Position numbers and translations under genes: made by a program. Below, piece after piece: positions 60,725-64,000 of a DNA stretch of 64,000 nucleotides. Origin of the DNA: Acidobacteriota bacterium (GTDB lineage: Bacteria > Acidobacteriota > UBA6911 > RPQK01 > JAJDTT01). Each line of letters starts with the position of its first letter. Positions within the stretch are counted from its first letter, which is position 1. The notes beneath the pieces were generated by a model. It ran no database searches, was not told the origin of the DNA, and saw only the letters and a list, made by a program, of their open reading frames with translations. The DNA is taken from NCBI GenBank assembly GCA_028874215.1, contig JAPPLF010000080.1, positions 145,299 through 209,298 on the forward strand, in the 5' to 3' direction.

Positions 60725-62812
60725 TCAGACCCCATCGGGGACGATCTGGAAGTCCTCAGCCAGACGATGGCCCTGAGATTCGGAGAAGCGCACCTCCACC
60801 ACGATCCGGTACTTGCCATGACCGAGCTGTTGCAGCGGAAGCCGTGCATTGACGCTGGCGGCACTCTCAAATCCCCCGGGAAGGGCCTTCCATGCTCCTT
60901 CGTATATGTTCGTTCCTCCGGCGTTCAGAATCAAGATCCTGTATTCCCCGCCACGGTTTCCGGCGGTCTCCACCTGGCCGTGCACGTAGAGGGTCTCGTG
61001 CGGGTGGAAGCGGGACCCGACCCGGGGAATCAGAACACGGGCTCCGATTTCCAGGGGATTGGCGATCTCGGCCACCTGCTTGCCCGTCTTGATCCGGTAG
61101 CGGGACTGAGCCGTCGATTCCTCCAGCTTTCCGGCCAACACCAGGGAACTGGACCGGACCTCGCGGTGGGACGGAAGGTCCAACCGGTGGTCCATCTGGG
61201 ACAACAGCCCGGACCGGTTGTCCCGAAGCAGCACCCGGAGCACGTACTGGCCGGGTCCCAGGACCAGAAGGTTCTGGTAAACGAAGCGAGTATCCTTCTC
61301 TCCCTCGTTGCGGCGCCGGATTTCCACCCGGTCCCGGAGTCCGGCCCGCGCCACGCCCTTCAGGTCGCGCGCCAAGATGATCACTTCCAGGTTGAGCCGT
61401 CCGGATTCCGCGAAAGACGGGAACTCGGTGCGATCGAACGCCGCCAGGACGGGAACCCGGAACCCTCCCTCGAAGCCGGGGAAGTATTCCGCCGAGATCT
61501 CCACGGGAAACTCAACCTTGGGGTCACCCTCCAGGACGGTCTGGAGCAGCTTGAATTCCCTTTCGGGATTGCTCAAGGCCGCGTAAGGCTTGTCCGCATA
61601 GTAACCCTGCCGGTAGGCCAGGCGGATCCCGGGACGGCTGACGGTGACCTCGACCTTGCGGAAACGGCCGTCGCGGGGCGGGGCCGGAGCGTAGTACCCC
61701 AGAAGGTAGTAGTGGCTCGAATCCTCCTGGGCCTTGCGGAAGATCTTCCCCAGGTCGTTGTCGTCCAGGAGCACCGCACCGCCGGTATCGGCGGCCAGGG
61801 TGATCAGCCCCTCGCGCGACTGGCTGAGCCGGACCAGTTGATTGAGGTCCGCCCGGCCCGTGAAGATGCCCTGTCCCCCTCCCGAACGCTGCGCTCCGCC
61901 CCCGGGGGAGAGGGCCACCAACCCTCGGGCGTCGACGGCGTAGATGCTGATATTGGCCCGATTGCAGAGATCCGCGGTCCAACGGAGCTGGTCGTCGTTC
62001 TCGATTCCGCGGCTGGTGAGTCCGGCAGAGAAATAGACCAGGGCCTTCCTTCCGGGCACGTCCCGGAAGGCGTCGGCGATGGCCTGGATGGCGCTGAGCT
62101 GGTGATTGCTCTCGAACAGGGCGAACTCGGTCTCGTCGGCCAGAAACTCCCCGTCGGCGGCCGCGTCGGAATCATCATCCGGCAACGACACGTCGCTTTC
62201 CCGATCCCGTTGGGACAGGCCTCCCAGGACCCGGGACAATTCTCCGGGGTCGGAGGTGAAATCCACGAGAAGCTGGAGTCCCTGGTCGTAGGCCAGGACG
62301 GCGACAGCGTCTTGCGGCGTCAATTGCCGGTCCAGGAACCGGAGAGCCGACTCGCGCATCATTCGCGAGTCCTGGATGTTGGCGTTGGAGAAGTTGAAGA
62401 GGACGATCAGGTAACGCTTCTCGGGCGTGGCCGGATAGTCGTCGCCGGGTCCGGTGGGAGAGGTCGCGGGCGCGGTCTCGGGTTCGGCCCGGGCGAAGGC
62501 GACGCGCTCGCTGGTGAGCGGCAGGAACACCTCCTGAAAGTACCCGATCTTCTGCGAGACTCCCTCCTCGATCAGGGTGAAGTCCTCCGCCTTCAGGCCC
62601 CGGACGGGGCGCCCGTCCGAATCCCTGACCTGGACGTCCACCAGGATCAGATTTGTCCTCACCCGGAAGCGGATGGGGGAGTCCTGGCTCCAAAGGACGT
62701 TCCAGGCGAGAAGACAGGCGATGGCGGAAGCGACCAACCGAGCCGGGCGCCGGGCGCCGGACGCGGACCGGTTCGGACAGCGCCTGGTACGAGTTACGGC
62801 AGTTCGCTTCAT
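60725..62812 (-). CDS. Exported VWA-domain protein, acidobacterial type
   Basis: 695-residue secreted protein. Signal-like LVASAIACLLAWNVLWS; then the DVQVRDSDGRPVRGLKAEDFTL module that always precedes the VWA domain in this group. The VWA domain (about residues 108-300) starts RYLIVLFNFSNANIQ where the metal-binding DxSxS is expected, so the first Asp is missing and the site is probably dead. Further beta domains follow (FRKVEVTVSRPGIRLAYRQGYY). ATG at 62810-62812 (GTG at 62818 just before). Operonic with the receptor and the glycine-rich protein. Confidence 0.85.
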   Translation of the reverse strand: MKRTAVTRTRRCPNRSASGARRPARLVASAIACLLAWNVLWSQDSPIRFRVRTNLILVDVQVRDSDGRPVRGLKAEDFTLIEEGVSQKIGYFQEVFLPLTSERVAFARAEPETAPATSPTGPGDDYPATPEKRYLIVLFNFSNANIQDSRMMRESALRFLDRQLTPQDAVAVLAYDQGLQLLVDFTSDPGELSRVLGGLSQRDRESDVSLPDDDSDAAADGEFLADETEFALFESNHQLSAIQAIADAFRDVPGRKALVYFSAGLTSRGIENDDQLRWTADLCNRANISIYAVDARGLVALSPGGGAQRSGGGQGIFTGRADLNQLVRLSQSREGLITLAADTGGAVLLDDNDLGKIFRKAQEDSSHYYLLGYYAPAPPRDGRFRKVEVTVSRPGIRLAYRQGYYADKPYAALSNPEREFKLLQTVLEGDPKVEFPVEISAEYFPGFEGGFRVPVLAAFDRTEFPSFAESGRLNLEVIILARDLKGVARAGLRDRVEIRRRNEGEKDTRFVYQNLLVLGPGQYVLRVLLRDNRSGLLSQMDHRLDLPSHREVRSSSLVLAGKLEESTAQSRYRIKTGKQVAEIANPLEIGARVLIPRVGSRFHPHETLYVHGQVETAGNRGGEYRILILNAGGTNIYEGAWKALPGGFESAASVNARLPLQQLGHGKYRIVVEVRFSESQGHRLAEDFQIVPDGV

Positions 62813-62833
62813 TCGCACTCGGAAACCATGGCG

Positions 62834-64000
62834 TCAGAACATGAATCTCAGCCGCAACTGGATCCGCCGCATCTGTGAGACCGACGTGATTTGCCCGAAC
62901 CCGCGGGAGTTCACGATGGTGTTCAACCCCGTGTAGTTGACATGATTCAGCAGGTTGGTGGCATCGGCCTGCAGGATCAGCCGCATCCCTTCGCCTCCCA
63001 CCGGGATGGATCTGGCCAGGCTCAGGTCGATGGTCCAGGATCCCGGACCCTGGATGGTGTTGCGTCCGGCGTCCCCGAAGCTCCCCGGGTCGGGAAGACG
63101 GAATGCCGCGGTATTGAACCAGGCTCCGGTGGAGCGTTGGGAAGCGTCCAGCATGACGGGAAGCCCCGTCACGCTGGCCCGCTCGCTGGCCTGGGAGGCG
63201 CTGCCGCTGTTGTTGATCTGGTTGCCCAGGACGCGAGCCGTCAGGAAACGGCCGCTGTTGACCGTGAGACTCGTGTTGACAAACCAGTTGCTGAAGATGG
63301 AACTGAGGATTCCCCGGTCCCGGAGCCAACGGTGGCGGTCTCCGAAGGGGAGTTCATAGAAACCGCCCAAGCGCAAGCTGTGGCGCCGGTCCAAGTTGGA
63401 GGGTCCCCACTCCGAGTTCAGGTCGTCGTCGTTTTGGGCCACCACGCGGCCGCCTCCCGAAAGCGTGGCCGCGTTGTCCAGCGACTTGCCGTACTCGTAG
63501 CGGAGGTTCAGCGTGAAGCCGGACCGCACCCGCCGCACCGCCAGCACCTGGAGCCCGTGGAAATAGGAAGAGGCCCCCGGAGTGAGAAACAGGAACTGGG
63601 CCGTGTCGTGGATCCGTTGAACCCCGTCCAGGAGCCTGTTGGGGGCTCGGAGCAGTTCCAGGCCCGTCCCCCGCGAGCCGGCGTACCCCAGGCTGAGGAA
63701 GAAGTTGCGGGGGAGCGACTGTTGCAGGCTCAGGTTCCAGGTCTGCACCGTGGGCAGGCGGAAGTGGGGGTCCACCGCGTAGGTATTGGGGACGTCCTCC
63801 TCAAGATCGCTGGAGAATGCCGATTCGATGGGAAGAAAGTCTTGTCCGGCCACCGTTTCCTGGATCGCGAATCCGAAGGGAGGCTGCGAGATCAGCTCTC
63901 CGGTCAGGGCGGCGTAGGACTCGTGGGGATGGAAGATCCCGTAGTTGGCGCGGAGGACGGACGCCCATTGGCCGGACCTGAGCCGGAGGGCCAGCGCGAC
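62834..64000 (-). CDS. Oar-like TonB-dependent receptor, C-terminal part
   Basis: 389 codons of a protein that continues past the right edge. Strands of a large outer-membrane barrel are clear: VQTWNLSLQQSLPRNFFLSL, GFTLNLRYEYGKSLDN, RRHSLRLGGFYELPFG, SWTIDLSLARSIPV, and the end IQLRLRFMF with terminal Phe. GASSYFHGLQVLAVRR and DATNLLNHVNYTGLN are typical of the Oar/carboxypeptidase-regulatory TonB receptors expanded in Acidobacteriota. It ends 21 nt before the VWA gene starts. The cargo is unknown. Confidence 0.87.
   Translation of the reverse strand, partial: VALALRLRSGQWASVLRANYGIFHPHESYAALTGELISQPPFGFAIQETVAGQDFLPIESAFSSDLEEDVPNTYAVDPHFRLPTVQTWNLSLQQSLPRNFFLSLGYAGSRGTGLELLRAPNRLLDGVQRIHDTAQFLFLTPGASSYFHGLQVLAVRRVRSGFTLNLRYEYGKSLDNAATLSGGGRVVAQNDDDLNSEWGPSNLDRRHSLRLGGFYELPFGDRHRWLRDRGILSSIFSNWFVNTSLTVNSGRFLTARVLGNQINNSGSASQASERASVTGLPVMLDASQRSTGAWFNTAAFRLPDPGSFGDAGRNTIQGPGSWTIDLSLARSIPVGGEGMRLILQADATNLLNHVNYTGLNTIVNSRGFGQITSVSQMRRIQLRLRFMF

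Noticed and set aside
60692-62878. Long plus-strand open frame (about 728 codons) opposite the VWA gene
   Set aside because: Shadow frame; the VWA protein is the real product by its domains, signal peptide and operon position.
1-64000. tRNA, rRNA, CRISPR or prophage genes
   Set aside because: I looked for T-loop-like GGTTCGA motifs with matching stems, spaced direct repeats and phage structural genes by eye and found none that hold up; a dedicated scan could still find one.

Overview
The window is a GC-rich bacterial chromosome segment, most likely from an Acidobacteriota genome. The taxonomic clues are an Oar-like TonB-dependent receptor followed by a VWA protein of the acidobacterial type, a SigK/Rhodopirellula-type ECF sigma factor translationally coupled to a Ser/Thr kinase, two cytochrome/DUF1549/DUF1553 plus DUF1501 gene pairs, and many Tat-exported catabolic proteins. 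No rRNA, tRNA, CRISPR array, prophage or complete insertion sequence was seen. Taxonomy is inferred from gene content only.

Layout. 1-7.1 kb is catabolic: an aldo/keto reductase (cut by the window edge) with a Na+/solute symporter, a NYN-domain nuclease, then an operon of a beta-keto acid cleavage enzyme (BKACE), an amidohydrolase and a C45 peptidase/acyltransferase. 7.1-17 kb is an accessory island holding VapBC, an Xre-RES pair, an orphan ribbon-helix-helix antitoxin, an AbrB-PIN pair, a second Xre-RES pair whose toxin is broken, and two tandem HNH nucleases with different N-terminal DNA-reader-like domains. The first PSD1/DUF1501 pair (9.3-13.9 kb) sits inside this island. 17-28 kb carries secreted hydrolases: a CehA/McbA PHP metallohydrolase, two paralogous Tat-exported GHL10-like proteins, a nitrilase-superfamily enzyme, a PQQ-type propeller and a GH32/43-like propeller, with a HicA/DUF1902 toxin-antitoxin pair between them. 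28-38 kb is intermediary metabolism: a reductase/aminotransferase/hydroxyacyl-CoA dehydrogenase operon, an FprA-type ferredoxin-NADP reductase, a sugar-phosphate isomerase-like protein, an enolase-superfamily enzyme, and a MetE-like enzyme with its own symporter.

38.3-47.6 kb is a continuous minus-strand block that I consider the most interesting region: START/SRPBCC-like secreted protein, ECF sigma factor, Ser/Thr kinase, CDP-alcohol phosphatidyltransferase, GtrA, a second START-like paralogue, a small membrane protein, DUF3891, then a eukaryote-like alkyl-DHAP synthase and an SDR. It looks like a regulated membrane- or ether-lipid module. 47.8-54.2 kb is a second PSD1-DUF1501-PQQ operon, followed by a YhaO/YhaN (SbcD/SbcC-like) pair, a TorF-like outer-membrane protein, and an end block of Oar-like receptor, VWA protein and a glycine-rich secreted protein.

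REP-like palindromes occur in two intergenic gaps (24.76-24.87 and 38.23-38.30 kb). Start codons were often moved from the longest open frame to the one supported by spacing, ribosome-binding site or signal peptide; these choices are stated in each entry.
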